A DNA stretch of 64,000 nt from Bacteroidales bacterium (lineage in GTDB: Bacteria > Bacteroidota > Bacteroidia > Bacteroidales > UBA932), in the NCBI GenBank assembly GCA_017395045.1, contig JAFPWG010000006.1, positions 37,467-101,466 on the forward strand, given 5' to 3'. The position numbers and the translations under genes were made by a program. The notes beneath the pieces were generated by a model, which searched no databases, was not told where the DNA came from, and worked only from the letters and a program-made list of their open reading frames with translations. Below, piece by piece: positions 25,386 through 34,908 of this stretch (positions are counted from its first letter, which is position 1; every line of letters begins with the position of its first letter).

Positions 25386-27689
25386 ATGAAAAGAATCCTT
25401 TTGACCGTTGCATCCCTGTGTCTGGCCGTGACCGCCCTGGCCCAGCCCCAGCTCCGCAAGGACAACATCGATGAAGTCCTGAAGGCGATGACCCTGGAAG
25501 AGAAGGCCACCCTGCTCGTGGGCGGCGCCCGCGCCGCCGTCGTGAACGGCGTGACTTCCGGTACCGCCTGGCAGGTGCCCGGCGCGGCCGGCAACACCCG
25601 CCCGGTCGAGCGCCTGGGCATCCCCGGCACCGTCCTCGCCGACGGCCCCGCCGGCCTCCGCATCCAGCCTACCCGCCAGGGTGACGGCAACACCTACTAT
25701 TGCACCGGCTTTCCGGTGGGAACGCTCCTCGCCAGTTCCTGGGACATCGACCTGGTCGAGAAAGTCACGACGGCGATGGGTAACGAAGTGCTCGAATATG
25801 GCGTGGACGTCCTCCTTGCCCCGGGCATAAACATCCACCGCAACCCGCTGTGCGGACGTAACTTCGAGTACTTCTCCGAGGACCCGCTCCTCTCCGGCAA
25901 GATGGCCGCCGCCTATGTCCGCGGCATCCAGGGCAACGGCGTAGGTACCTCCATCAAGCATTACGCCGCCAACAATCAGGAGACGAACCGCAACGAGGAC
26001 GACGCCCAGGTGAGCCCGCGCGCTCTCCGTGAGATCTATCTGAAGAACTTCGAGATCGCCGTGAAGGAGTCGCAGCCCTGGACCGTAATGTCTTCCTATA
26101 ACAAGCTCAACGGCCGCTACACCCAGCAGGATGTGGACCTTCTGACCACCGTCCTGCGCGACGAATGGGGTTTCCAGGGCATCGTGATGACCGACTGGGG
26201 CAACAAGGCCGGCACCGTCACTTCCACCAAGGCCGGCAACGACCTGATGGAACCCGGCAACCAGAACGAAATCGACCGCATCATCGCGGGCGTGAAGGAC
26301 GGCACCATTTCCCAGGAGGAACTGGACCGCAATGTCCGCAATATGCTCAACTACATCGTCCTTACTCCGCATTTCCGGGGCTACAAGTTCTCCAACAAGC
26401 CGGATCTGAAGGCCCATGCCGCCGTGGCGCGTGAAGCCGCCGGCGAGGCGATGGTCCTGCTCCGCAACGAAAACGGAGCCCTGCCTTTGAAGGGCGATGA
26501 AAAGGTCGCCCTGTACGGCATCTCCGCCATCGACTTCGTGGCCGGCGGAACCGGTTCCGGCGACGTGAACAAGGCGTATGTCGTGAACATGGAGGATGCG
26601 ATGGTCAATGCCGGTTTTACCCTGGACAAGGGCCTTGCCGACTACTACAAGGCGTTCATTGCCTATGACAAGGCGCAGACTGCCCTGAACGGAACGACCT
26701 TCTCCTGGTTCTCCCGCCGCAAGCTCGCAGAGATCGCGATTCCCGCAGCCGCCATCCAGAATGAAGCGAAGGCCAATGACGTGGCCGTCGTCGTCCTGGG
26801 CCGCAACGCCGGTGAAGGTGCCGACCGCAGGCAGGTGGATGACTTTGAGCTGACGAACGTCGAGCGCGAGCTCCTCCGCGACGTGAGCACCGCCTTCCAC
26901 GCCGCCGGCAAGAAGGTGGTCGTGGTCCTGAACATCGGCGGCGTCATCGAGACCGCTTCCTGGAAGAACATGGTCGATGCGATCGTCCTTCCGTGGTCCC
27001 CGGGCCAGGAGGGTGCCAATGCCGTGGCCGACGTCCTCACCGGCAAGGTGAATCCTTCCGGCAAGCTCCCGATGACCTTCCCCGTGAACTTCATGGACCA
27101 CCCGTCCTCCGCCAACTTCCCGTACAACTACTCCAACGCGGGCAATATGCGCGGATTCGGCTGGGGCCCCCGCCAGCCGCAGAAGGATGTGGACTATACC
27201 AAGTATGAAGAGGGTATCTGGGTGGGTTACCGTCATTTCGCCACCAAGGGTGTCGAGGTGTCCTATCCGTTCGGTTTCGGCCTCAGCTACAGCTACTTCG
27301 TATATTCCAAGCCGGTCGTGAAGGCCACGGCCGACGGTTTCGAAGCCTCGGTGACCGTGACCAACCAGGGCCAGGTGGCCGGCAAGGAGGTCGTGGAGGT
27401 GTATGTCCACGCCCCGGAAGGCGGCCTGGAGAAACCCGCCCGCGAGCTCAAGGGCTTCGCCAAGACAAAACTTCTCGCCCCGGGCGAGAGCCAGACCGTT
27501 ACGGTGAAGGTGGACAGCTACTCCCTCGCGTCGTTCAACGAAGCGACGAGCGCCTGGGAAACCCCCGCCGGCAACTATGAGGTCATGTTCGGTGCGTCCG
27601 TCAACGACATCCGCCGTTCTGCTTTCTACAAGGCCAAGAAAGCGCAGAGCTGGCCTGTCCACAATGTCTTTGCGCTGGACCGTAAATAG
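25386..27689 (+). CDS. Secreted GH3 beta-glucosidase
   Basis: A 767-residue GH3 enzyme with a signal peptide (1-20, ALAQ) and no lipobox. The nucleophile Asp270 lies in VMTDWG, KHYAANNQETNR forms the sugar-binding loop, and YPFGFGLSY precedes a C-terminal fibronectin-III-like domain. It is clearly paralogous to the GH3 at 20419, with many shared segments (for instance LEEKA/LEEKV, GRNFEY, VLNIGGVIETASWKN), but is exported to the periplasm in soluble form. Divergent from GH94, it likely trims cellodextrins or xylo-oligosaccharides. It is followed after six bases by lpdA. Confidence 0.93.
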   Translation: MKRILLTVASLCLAVTALAQPQLRKDNIDEVLKAMTLEEKATLLVGGARAAVVNGVTSGTAWQVPGAAGNTRPVERLGIPGTVLADGPAGLRIQPTRQGDGNTYYCTGFPVGTLLASSWDIDLVEKVTTAMGNEVLEYGVDVLLAPGINIHRNPLCGRNFEYFSEDPLLSGKMAAAYVRGIQGNGVGTSIKHYAANNQETNRNEDDAQVSPRALREIYLKNFEIAVKESQPWTVMSSYNKLNGRYTQQDVDLLTTVLRDEWGFQGIVMTDWGNKAGTVTSTKAGNDLMEPGNQNEIDRIIAGVKDGTISQEELDRNVRNMLNYIVLTPHFRGYKFSNKPDLKAHAAVAREAAGEAMVLLRNENGALPLKGDEKVALYGISAIDFVAGGTGSGDVNKAYVVNMEDAMVNAGFTLDKGLADYYKAFIAYDKAQTALNGTTFSWFSRRKLAEIAIPAAAIQNEAKANDVAVVVLGRNAGEGADRRQVDDFELTNVERELLRDVSTAFHAAGKKVVVVLNIGGVIETASWKNMVDAIVLPWSPGQEGANAVADVLTGKVNPSGKLPMTFPVNFMDHPSSANFPYNYSNAGNMRGFGWGPRQPQKDVDYTKYEEGIWVGYRHFATKGVEVSYPFGFGLSYSYFVYSKPVVKATADGFEASVTVTNQGQVAGKEVVEVYVHAPEGGLEKPARELKGFAKTKLLAPGESQTVTVKVDSYSLASFNEATSAWETPAGNYEVMFGASVNDIRRSAFYKAKKAQSWPVHNVFALDRK

Positions 27690-27695
27690 GATGTC

Positions 27696-29075
27696 ATGTT
27701 CGATCTAGCCATCATTGGAGGAGGTCCCGGCGGCTACGTGGCCGCGGAACGCGCCGGTGCGGCCGGGCTCTCCGTCATCCTGTTCGAAAAACGGGAACTG
27801 GGAGGTGTGTGCCTGAACGAGGGCTGCATCCCCACCAAGACTCTCCTTTACAGCGCCAAGGTGCTGGATTACGCCCACCATGCCGACCGATACGGCGTGG
27901 AGGTGGCGGATGCTTCCCTGGACTTTGCGAAGGTCTTCAAGCGCAAGGAGAAGGTCGTCAAGAAACTGGTGGGCGGCGTGAAACTGAAGATGAAGAACGC
28001 CGCCGTGGAAGTGGTCAAGGAGGAGGCTGTCATCCGGGGACGTGGCGAAGAAGGCTTCGAAATCGTCTCGGGCGAGTCGGCTTATGTCGCCCGTAACCTC
28101 CTGATCTGCACGGGCTCCGAAGCAGCGGTTCCGCCGATTCCCGGCCTTCGTGAAGGTTTGGGCGGCGTAGTCGTGACTAACCGGGAGATCCTCGCTTTGG
28201 AAGAGCAGCCGCAGGAACTGGTCGTGATCGGCGGCGGCGTCATCGGGATGGAATTCGCAAGCTTCTTCAACTCCATCGGCACCAAGGTGACCGTGGTGGA
28301 GATGCTTCCGAAGATTCTGGGACCGCTGGACGACGAGATCAGCGCGATGCTCCAGGCCCAGTATGCGAAGAAGGGCGTGGAGTTTCATCTCAGCTGCAAG
28401 GTGGTGGCCGTGGAAGGCAACGAAGTGGTATACGAGGGTCCGGAAGGCAACGTCTGCCGTGCTGCGGGTGACAAGATCCTGGTGTCGGTGGGCCGTCGCG
28501 CCAGCATCCAGGGCATCGGCCTGGAGAGCATCGGCGTGGAATTCGCCCTGAATCCCGCCGGCCGTCCGTACGGCATCAAGGTCGACGACCATATGCGCAC
28601 GAACGTTCCCGGAGTCTATGCCGCGGGCGACGTGACGGGTTTCTCGATGCTGGCCCACACGGCCTCGCGCGAAGCCGAGGTGGCCGTGAACGACATCCTG
28701 GGCAAGACCGACCGGATGCGCTACGACGCCATCCCGGGCGTGGTGTACACGAACCCGGAAGTGGCGGGCGTGGGCGTCACCGAAGCCGAAGCGGAGAAGA
28801 AGGGGCTGGACTGCGTCGTCCTGAAGCTTCCCATGGCCTATGCCGGCCGCTTTGTCGCTGAAAACGAGCGCGGCGAGGGCCTCTGCAAGGTCATCGCCGG
28901 CCGGGAGGACCACAAGGTGCTGGGCGTCCATATGCTGGGCAACCCCTGCTCCGAAATGATCCACAGCGCCTGCATCGCCATCGAGCAGGGGCTGACCGTC
29001 GAGCAGCTGAAGGAAGTCGTGTTCCCGCACCCGACGGTCTCCGAAATCCTGAGGGAAACCGTGTTTACGCTGTAG
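27696..29075 (+). CDS. lpdA: Dihydrolipoyl dehydrogenase
   Basis: A 459-residue flavoprotein disulfide reductase. It has the FAD-binding GGGPGGYVAAERA, the redox pair Cys39/Cys44 in GVCLNEGCIPTKTL, an NAD-binding GGGVIGMEFASFF and the C-terminal His-Glu pair in HPTVSE. It reoxidises lipoyl groups of 2-oxoacid dehydrogenases or the glycine cleavage system. No E1/E2 or gcv gene is near; it follows the GH3 gene by six bases and probably depends on that promoter. There is no lipoyl domain fused to it. Confidence 0.95.
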   Translation: MFDLAIIGGGPGGYVAAERAGAAGLSVILFEKRELGGVCLNEGCIPTKTLLYSAKVLDYAHHADRYGVEVADASLDFAKVFKRKEKVVKKLVGGVKLKMKNAAVEVVKEEAVIRGRGEEGFEIVSGESAYVARNLLICTGSEAAVPPIPGLREGLGGVVVTNREILALEEQPQELVVIGGGVIGMEFASFFNSIGTKVTVVEMLPKILGPLDDEISAMLQAQYAKKGVEFHLSCKVVAVEGNEVVYEGPEGNVCRAAGDKILVSVGRRASIQGIGLESIGVEFALNPAGRPYGIKVDDHMRTNVPGVYAAGDVTGFSMLAHTASREAEVAVNDILGKTDRMRYDAIPGVVYTNPEVAGVGVTEAEAEKKGLDCVVLKLPMAYAGRFVAENERGEGLCKVIAGREDHKVLGVHMLGNPCSEMIHSACIAIEQGLTVEQLKEVVFPHPTVSEILRETVFTL

Positions 29076-29081
29076 GCGGTC

Positions 29082-30068
29082 TTACCGCTTGTAGATGTTG
29101 AACCGCCAGGTGATGCCGACGTCGAAGTTGTTCACCCGGTCGTGGTTGTCCCGGAAATAAACGGCGTGAAGGCGCAGGTTCTCGTTCCCGAGCGGGAAGT
29201 ATTCGATGCCGGCGCCACCGTACAGATAGTCGTTCCCGGCTGGCAGGACCAAATCGTAGGAAATGCCGTCGGGAGCGACGTTTTCAGCATCGTTCCGTTC
29301 GTATCCCACCTTGGTGCACAGGTTCCATCTGCCCAGGGTGAGGATGGCCTTGCTGATGACGGTCCAGTCGGAAAACAGGAAACGGGGCTGGCCGAAGGCG
29401 GCGCGGTTGATGTAGTCCACGTCCACGACCAGTTTTCCCAGGAAGAACTTGTTTCCCAGGGCGATCCAGTTCATCTTCCGGTGCAGTTCGTCTTCCACGT
29501 AGTTGTAGCTCCAGGTCGTATGCCAGATGCCGATCCTGCCGTTCCAGTACAGATTGTAGGAATAGGCGTCCTGCGTGCCCGGTGAAATGGGGGAGGGACA
29601 GAACTCCACGGACACCTCATGACCGGGTGCGGGGGAGTACGTGGCGGTGGCGCCGAAGGCGTAGTATTGGTACAGGCGGTTGCTGAAGGCGCCGTAATAG
29701 TAGACGTCGATCGGAGGCGAGTCGATTTCGTAGCCGCCGATGAGGATGGGCTGCTTTCCAGCCGTGAAGGACCACTTGGGACTTGCCTGCCACTTGAGCC
29801 AGAGGAAGTCCGTGGCGTTGAAGGGGTTCGACTCATCGATCTTCTTGTTCAGACGCTGCCGGACCCGGAAGGTCAGGTTCTGCGCCAGCTGTCCCTTGAT
29901 ATGGAGGTTGAGGTAGTCTCCCTGGAAATGGGAGTCGTACACGCCTTCGCGGGTTTCCTGGTGGAAGGTGGCCCGCGTGTCGATGGAGACCTCGTCCACG
30001 TGGCTCTCCTGGGCCAGCAGGAGGGTGGTGACGAAAATGCCGCAGAAAAGCGTCAGGACCCGTTTCAT
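29082..30068 (-). CDS. Porin-like outer-membrane protein (OprO/OprP type)
   Basis: A 328-residue protein with a signal peptide (1-20, LLLAQ) and then regularly spaced amphipathic beta strands with many Tyr and Trp. FRVRQRLNK, DFLWLKWQASPKWSFTAGKQ and EIDSPPIDVYYY resemble the phosphate-selective porin O/P family of Bacteroidota. The substrate cannot be read from sequence. It follows serB by a single base and may be co-transcribed with it; it converges on lpdA with six bases between stops. Confidence 0.7.
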   Translation of the reverse strand: MKRVLTLFCGIFVTTLLLAQESHVDEVSIDTRATFHQETREGVYDSHFQGDYLNLHIKGQLAQNLTFRVRQRLNKKIDESNPFNATDFLWLKWQASPKWSFTAGKQPILIGGYEIDSPPIDVYYYGAFSNRLYQYYAFGATATYSPAPGHEVSVEFCPSPISPGTQDAYSYNLYWNGRIGIWHTTWSYNYVEDELHRKMNWIALGNKFFLGKLVVDVDYINRAAFGQPRFLFSDWTVISKAILTLGRWNLCTKVGYERNDAENVAPDGISYDLVLPAGNDYLYGGAGIEYFPLGNENLRLHAVYFRDNHDRVNNFDVGITWRFNIYKR

Positions 30069-30069
30069 C

Positions 30070-31299
30070 CTACATCCGTCCCTGTTCGCCCAGATGGCTG
30101 TCCTTGAATCCGAGGAAATAGAGGACGCCGTCCAGGCCGATGGTGTTGATGGACTGGCGGGCGTTCGCGACCACGCGCGGCTTTGCGTGGAAGGCGATGC
30201 CGAGGCCCGCTTCCGAAAGCATCGGCAGGTCGTTGGCCCCGTCGCCCACGGCGATGGTCTGCGCGAGGTTCACGCGCTCGCTCTGGGCGATGAGCTTCAA
30301 AAGATCCGCCTTCCGGCGTCCGTCCACGACCTCGCCGAGATAGCGGCCGGTGAGTTTTCCGTTCTCGTCGATCTCCAGTTCGTTGGCATACACGTAGTCG
30401 ATGCCGTACCGCCGCTGGAGATACTCGCCGAAGTAGGTGAAGCCGCCGCTGAGGATGGCGATCTTGTAGCCGCAGGTCTTGAGGACCGACATCAGGCGGT
30501 CCGTCCCTTCGGTGATGGGAAGGTGTTCGGCTATGTCCTGCATGACGCTCACGTCCAGGCCCTTGAGGAGGGCGACGCGTCGCGTGAAGCTCTCCTTGAA
30601 GTCGATTTCCCCGCGCATGGCCTGCTCGGTGATGGCCGCGACTTGATCATACACACCGTGGCGCCGGGCCAGTTCGTCGATGCATTCGGCCTGGATGAGG
30701 GTGGAGTCCATGTCGAAGCAGATCAGGCGGCGCATCCGGCGGTACATGTCGTCCTTCTGGAGGGAAAAGTCCATCTCCATTTCCGAGGAAAGCTTCATCA
30801 GGCGGGCCTGCATGGCGTTCTTGTCCACCGGCGTTCCGCGGATGGAGAACTCGATGCAGGAGCGGGTGTTGCGCTCGGGGTGCATGATGCTGGGGCGTCC
30901 GGTCAGGCGCTTGATGGAGTCGATGTTGAGCCCCTGCTCGGCGACGACCTCGGCGGCCGCTTCGATCTGGCGGGCCGACAGGCTGCGGCCGATGACGGTG
31001 AGGATGTACCGGTTGCGCCCCTGACGGCCGGCCCAGGCCTCGTAGTCGTCGTCCGGAACGGGTTCGAAGCCGATCTGCACGCCCAGTTCCGTGGTCTTGA
31101 ACAGGAGTTCCTTCATCACCTGCCCGGAATGATTTTCGTCGATGCGGAAAAGGATGCCGAGCGAAAGCGTCGAGTGGATGTCGGCCTGGCCGATATCCAG
31201 CACCTCGGCGTCGTACTTCGCGAGAATGGTCATGATCGATGCGGTGAGCCCGGTCCGGTCCTTGCCGGTGATGCGGACGAGAATCTGTTCCTTTGCCAT
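30070..31299 (-). CDS. serB: Phosphoserine phosphatase with tandem ACT domains
   Basis: A 409-residue protein. Two ACT domains (about 4-80 and 95-175; ILVRITGKDRTGLTASI marks the first) precede a HAD phosphatase with the nucleophile motif CFDMDSTLIQ, ILSGGF (motif II), and GDGANDLPML (motif IV). It makes serine in the last step of serine biosynthesis; ACT domains suggest feedback by an amino acid. I start it at MAKEQ (31299), which begins the ACT domain; an in-frame ATG at 31359 would add 20 residues across the promoter. Confidence 0.95.
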   Translation of the reverse strand: MAKEQILVRITGKDRTGLTASIMTILAKYDAEVLDIGQADIHSTLSLGILFRIDENHSGQVMKELLFKTTELGVQIGFEPVPDDDYEAWAGRQGRNRYILTVIGRSLSARQIEAAAEVVAEQGLNIDSIKRLTGRPSIMHPERNTRSCIEFSIRGTPVDKNAMQARLMKLSSEMEMDFSLQKDDMYRRMRRLICFDMDSTLIQAECIDELARRHGVYDQVAAITEQAMRGEIDFKESFTRRVALLKGLDVSVMQDIAEHLPITEGTDRLMSVLKTCGYKIAILSGGFTYFGEYLQRRYGIDYVYANELEIDENGKLTGRYLGEVVDGRRKADLLKLIAQSERVNLAQTIAVGDGANDLPMLSEAGLGIAFHAKPRVVANARQSINTIGLDGVLYFLGFKDSHLGEQGRM

Positions 31300-31307
31300 A
31301 ACAGACA

Positions 31308-31315
31308 CAAAAATA
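31308..31315 (-). promoter_or_regulatory. -7 promoter element of serB
   Basis: The minus strand reads TATTTTTG, eight bases before the serB ATG, giving a very short leader. Confidence 0.6.
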
Positions 31316-31390
31316 CTCATTTTTTGCGTGTGTTGAAAACGATGTTGAAAACTTTCCATCCCCAGGGGCGGAAAGACAGGGGAACATCCC

Positions 31391-31398
31391 TAATTTTG
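31391..31398 (+). promoter_or_regulatory. -7 promoter element of nrdDG with a long leader
   Basis: TAATTTTG is the best match upstream of nrdD and predicts a leader of about 120 nt (31402-31521). The leader has one modest stem, CGGATTG/CAGTCCG (31425-31446). I found no NrdR box and no cobalamin riboswitch core. Confidence 0.55.
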
Positions 31399-31521
31399 TA
31401 TCCGGAAAATGTGGAAACAGATGGCGGATTGTCCTATGGCAGTCCGTTCTTCTTCACCCCATGCGGGTCCCGACCTTTTTCGATTATTCGTGTAACATAC
31501 TAAAACTTAATTACTTACAAC

Positions 31522-33702
31522 ATGGAAGTCCGGAAAACCAACGGTACTTACGAAGAGTTTGACAGGGAAAAACTGATGGGCGGAATCCGCCTGGCGTTCG
31601 TGCATACGGGCCAGCCCGTCCCGGAAGAAGTCGTGGTGTCCGTCGTGGACAACCTGTTCATCTACGACAAGATGTCCAGCCAGGAAATCCGCCGTCAGGT
31701 CGTGGATTCGCTGATGTCCATCAACAAGAAGGCCGCCCTCGAATATATCGAGACTTTCGACCGGGGAACCGACCTCCGGAAGAAGAACGATTTCATCAAG
31801 GACTACATCAAGGCCTCCAACGCGGCCACGGGTTCCAAGTTCGACTCGAACGCCAACATCACCCACAAGAACATCGTCACCCTGGGCAATGAGCTCTATA
31901 AGGAGAACAACATCAAGCAGAACCGCTACATCATGCAGGACAAGATCAAGTCGCTGTACGGCCGTTCCCTCGCGAAGCAGTACATCGACGACCTGGAGTC
32001 GCACGTCCTGTACAAGCATGACGAAAGCGGCACCCCGGGCTATCCGTACTGCGTGGCCGTCACCATGTATCCTTTCCTGGTGAGCGGCCTGCGGGAGCTG
32101 GGCGGCGTGTCCATCGCCCCCACCGACCTCAAGTCCTTCTGCGGCGAGTTCATCAACCTGGTTTACTCGATTTCGTCCCAGTTCATGGGCGCGGTGGCTA
32201 CGCCGGAGTTCCTGATGTACCTGGACTATTTCATCCGGAAGGACTACGGGGACGGCTACCTCTCCCGCCTGGACGAGGTCGTGGAGGCCAACACCAAGCA
32301 GCGCACCCTCAGGAAGGTGATCGACAACTGCTTCCAGCAGGTCGTCCATTCGATGAACATGCCGGCCGGCAACCGAGGCTACCAGACCGTGTTCTGGAAC
32401 ATCGGCTACTTCGACAGGCCCTACTTCGAGGGCGTTTTCGGCGACTTCGTGTTCCCCGACGGGACGAAACCCGTCTGGGAGACCCTCTCGTGGCTCCAGA
32501 AGCATTTCATGGAGTGGTTCAACGAGGAACGAAACCACTACATCCTTACCTTCCCGGTGGAAACGATGGCCCTCCTGACCGACGGCGGCGACGACTATGC
32601 CGACAAGGAATACGCCGACTTCACGGCGGAAATGTGGGCCAAGGGCCACAGCTTCTTCTGCTACATCTCCAACAGTCCGGACAGCCTTTCCAGCTGCTGC
32701 CGTCTCCGCAACTCCCTGAAGGACCTGGAAGACGACGGTCACAACCACACGACGCACCAGTATTCGATGGGCACCGCGTCCGTGGCCACCGGATCCAAGT
32801 CCGTGATGACCCTCAACCTGAACCGCCTCATCCAGGATGCCGCCCGCCGCTATTTCAGGCAGGAGAAGGGCGTTTCAATGACTCCGGGCGTAGCCCTGGA
32901 TCCCAAGTCCTACGACAAGGAGAAACTGTACGGCTACATCCGTGAGGCCGTCACCGAGCACACGGTGCGCGTACACAAGTACCAGACCGCCTTCAATGAG
33001 ATCATCAAGGACTTCCTCAAGTCCGACATGCTGGATGTGTACCGGGCCGGTTTCATCGACATGAAGAAGCAGTATCTGACCGTGGGCGTGAACGGACTCA
33101 CCGACGCGGCCGAGTTCCTGGGCCTGGAAATCTCCCCCAACGAGTCTTACCGCGAGTTCGTGAACATGCTGCTGGAGACGATCAACATCGCCAACCGCAA
33201 GGACCGCACCCGCGAGTGCATGTTCAACACCGAATTCGTCCCGGGCGAGAACCTCTCCGGAAAGAACTACAAATGGGACCGCAAGGACGGTTACTTCGTG
33301 TCATCGAAGCACAACATGTACAGTTCGTACTTCTATAATCCGGAAGACGAAAGCCTGTCCATGATCGACAAGTTCAAGCTTCACGGCGAAGAGTACGTAA
33401 AGTATCTGGACGGCGGTTCCGCCCTGCATATGAACATCGCCGAACACCTGTCCAAGAACCAGTACCGCCGGCTTCTGAATACAGCTGCCCATTACGGCAC
33501 GAACTACTTCACGTTCAATTGCCGTAATACCGTGTGCAACAAGTGTGGATATATCTCCAAGGATACCCTGGACGTGTGCCCGAAATGCGGCGGCACGGAC
33601 CTGGACTATCTTACCCGCGTCATCGGCTACCTCAAGCGCGTCTCCTCCTTCAGCGAGATGCGCCAGGAAGAGGCGCACCACCGGTTCTACATCGGGCAAT
33701 GA
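31522..33702 (+). CDS. nrdD: Anaerobic ribonucleoside-triphosphate reductase
   Basis: A 726-residue class III reductase that makes dNTPs without oxygen. The N-terminal ATP-cone (about 1-95, VRKTNGTYEEFDREKL) is the allosteric site. The C-terminus has two Cys pairs (CNKCGY and CPKCGG) for zinc and the glycyl radical Gly702 in TRVIGYL. The length is normal. The stop overlaps the nrdG start by four bases (ATGA), so the activase is made together with its target. Confidence 0.97.
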   Translation: MEVRKTNGTYEEFDREKLMGGIRLAFVHTGQPVPEEVVVSVVDNLFIYDKMSSQEIRRQVVDSLMSINKKAALEYIETFDRGTDLRKKNDFIKDYIKASNAATGSKFDSNANITHKNIVTLGNELYKENNIKQNRYIMQDKIKSLYGRSLAKQYIDDLESHVLYKHDESGTPGYPYCVAVTMYPFLVSGLRELGGVSIAPTDLKSFCGEFINLVYSISSQFMGAVATPEFLMYLDYFIRKDYGDGYLSRLDEVVEANTKQRTLRKVIDNCFQQVVHSMNMPAGNRGYQTVFWNIGYFDRPYFEGVFGDFVFPDGTKPVWETLSWLQKHFMEWFNEERNHYILTFPVETMALLTDGGDDYADKEYADFTAEMWAKGHSFFCYISNSPDSLSSCCRLRNSLKDLEDDGHNHTTHQYSMGTASVATGSKSVMTLNLNRLIQDAARRYFRQEKGVSMTPGVALDPKSYDKEKLYGYIREAVTEHTVRVHKYQTAFNEIIKDFLKSDMLDVYRAGFIDMKKQYLTVGVNGLTDAAEFLGLEISPNESYREFVNMLLETINIANRKDRTRECMFNTEFVPGENLSGKNYKWDRKDGYFVSSKHNMYSSYFYNPEDESLSMIDKFKLHGEEYVKYLDGGSALHMNIAEHLSKNQYRRLLNTAAHYGTNYFTFNCRNTVCNKCGYISKDTLDVCPKCGGTDLDYLTRVIGYLKRVSSFSEMRQEEAHHRFYIGQ

Positions 33703-34163
33703 TCAAGTACGTGCCCGAGATGACCTCCGTCGTGATGGAGGAGATCCCCGACCGGGTGACCCTGGCCGTGGACATCTCCAACTGCCGGGGCGAATGCGTG
33801 GGCTGCCACTCTCCGTTCCTGAGGCAGGATATCGGGGAACCGCTCACGGAGGAGGTCATCGGGAACCTGGTGAAGGAAAATTTCGGGGTGGACTGCTTCC
33901 TGTTCCTCGGAGAGGGACGCGATCCAGAAACGCTGACGGCCCTGGCGGGGTATGTCCGCAGCCTGGGGCTCGCCGCAGCCCTGTATAGCGGCCGGACGGA
34001 GCTCGAGCCGTCCCTGCTGGATGCCTTCGATTATATAAAAACGGGCCCCTACATTCCTGAGCGGGGGCCGTTGAACGATCCGGATACCAACCAGCGGCTC
34101 TATCACCGCGTGGAGGGGGAGTGGGTGGACATCACTTCCCGCTTCTGGCGGCGGAAGCATTGA
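33699..34163 (+). CDS. nrdG: Anaerobic ribonucleotide reductase activating protein (radical SAM)
   Basis: A 154-residue activase with the cluster motif CRGECVGC (Cys29, Cys33, Cys36; CX3CX2C) that binds the [4Fe-4S]/SAM pair, and FLGEGRDPE and YIKTGPYIPERGPL segments typical of NrdG. It generates the glycyl radical on NrdD. I start at MIKYVPEM, at the ATGA overlap. The last 32 bases overlap the 3' end of the convergent CBM9-like gene. Confidence 0.95.
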   Translation: MIKYVPEMTSVVMEEIPDRVTLAVDISNCRGECVGCHSPFLRQDIGEPLTEEVIGNLVKENFGVDCFLFLGEGRDPETLTALAGYVRSLGLAAALYSGRTELEPSLLDAFDYIKTGPYIPERGPLNDPDTNQRLYHRVEGEWVDITSRFWRRKH

Positions 34164-34908
34164 CCGGGGCATCCACGAAGTGGAGGTATCCCCAGCGGTC
34201 CGGCAGGTGCATGTTCACTTTGCCCGTGGGATTCCAGACCCAGTTTTCTGCCGGGCCGTCCTTGACCGGCCATTCCACACGGGAGAAGTTGACCCTCCAG
34301 GGATTATGCTGTTTCGGGGAGTCGAAGCCGATGGCAATGGAGGCGAAGGGAACCGCCATCTCCACCGTCCAGCCCCTGTCGGCTTTCCGGGATGAATTGA
34401 TCTTCCCGTCTACATGGATCGCCAACTTGATGCCTGAACAGTTCCAAGGCATGAAGAAGTTGCCGCCTTCACCGTAGGGCTTGTCCATGATGAGGTCCAT
34501 GAGGGTGCCGAAGGCGTTGCATTCGAATTCGAAATAGAACTTGCCGTCGCCGTCCGGGTCCAGGAAGACTTCGAAGTCATTGTCCTTGTAGATGATGGCG
34601 TCGCGCTCTTTCAGGGAGGCGGTCACGTCGTCCTCTTCGATGATGGCCGCGATGTACAGGAAATCGTCGTCCCAGAGCATCTTCATCCGGGTTTCCTTGA
34701 GGGGGGCCGGCTGGAAATCCACCCCGCGTATGTCCGCGAAGGCTTCCGAGGGGGCGGCCGCCTGCCAGTCCGCCTCGTTGAGCCTCCCGTCCACCTTGAT
34801 TTTCCCGGTGGTCCGGAAACAATCGTAGGACCGGGAACCCGGTACCGGCTGGGCCGCAGCCGTCAAACCGGCAAGCAGCGTTGTCAGGAACAGGAACTTG
34901 CGTATCAT
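34132..34908 (-). CDS. Secreted CBM9-like protein
   Basis: A 258-residue protein with a signal peptide (1-19, AAAQ) and one beta-sandwich domain of the CBM9 (DOMON-like) type: KIKVDGRLNEADWQAA, LWDDDFLYIAAIIEEDDV, EVFLDPDGDGKFYFEFE and WTVEMAVPF are its hallmarks. Such domains bind sugars or haem; here it stands alone with no enzyme module. It starts on the last base of trkA (TAATG), so it is coupled to a potassium-transport regulator, an odd pairing. Its 3' end overlaps nrdG by 32 bases. Confidence 0.85.
   Translation of the reverse strand: MIRKFLFLTTLLAGLTAAAQPVPGSRSYDCFRTTGKIKVDGRLNEADWQAAAPSEAFADIRGVDFQPAPLKETRMKMLWDDDFLYIAAIIEEDDVTASLKERDAIIYKDNDFEVFLDPDGDGKFYFEFECNAFGTLMDLIMDKPYGEGGNFFMPWNCSGIKLAIHVDGKINSSRKADRGWTVEMAVPFASIAIGFDSPKQHNPWRVNFSRVEWPVKDGPAENWVWNPTGKVNMHLPDRWGYLHFVDAPVNASAARSGK

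Noticed and set aside
31399-31521. A cobalamin riboswitch in front of nrdD
   Set aside because: None of the conserved core sequences is present, and the class III reductase does not use cobalamin.
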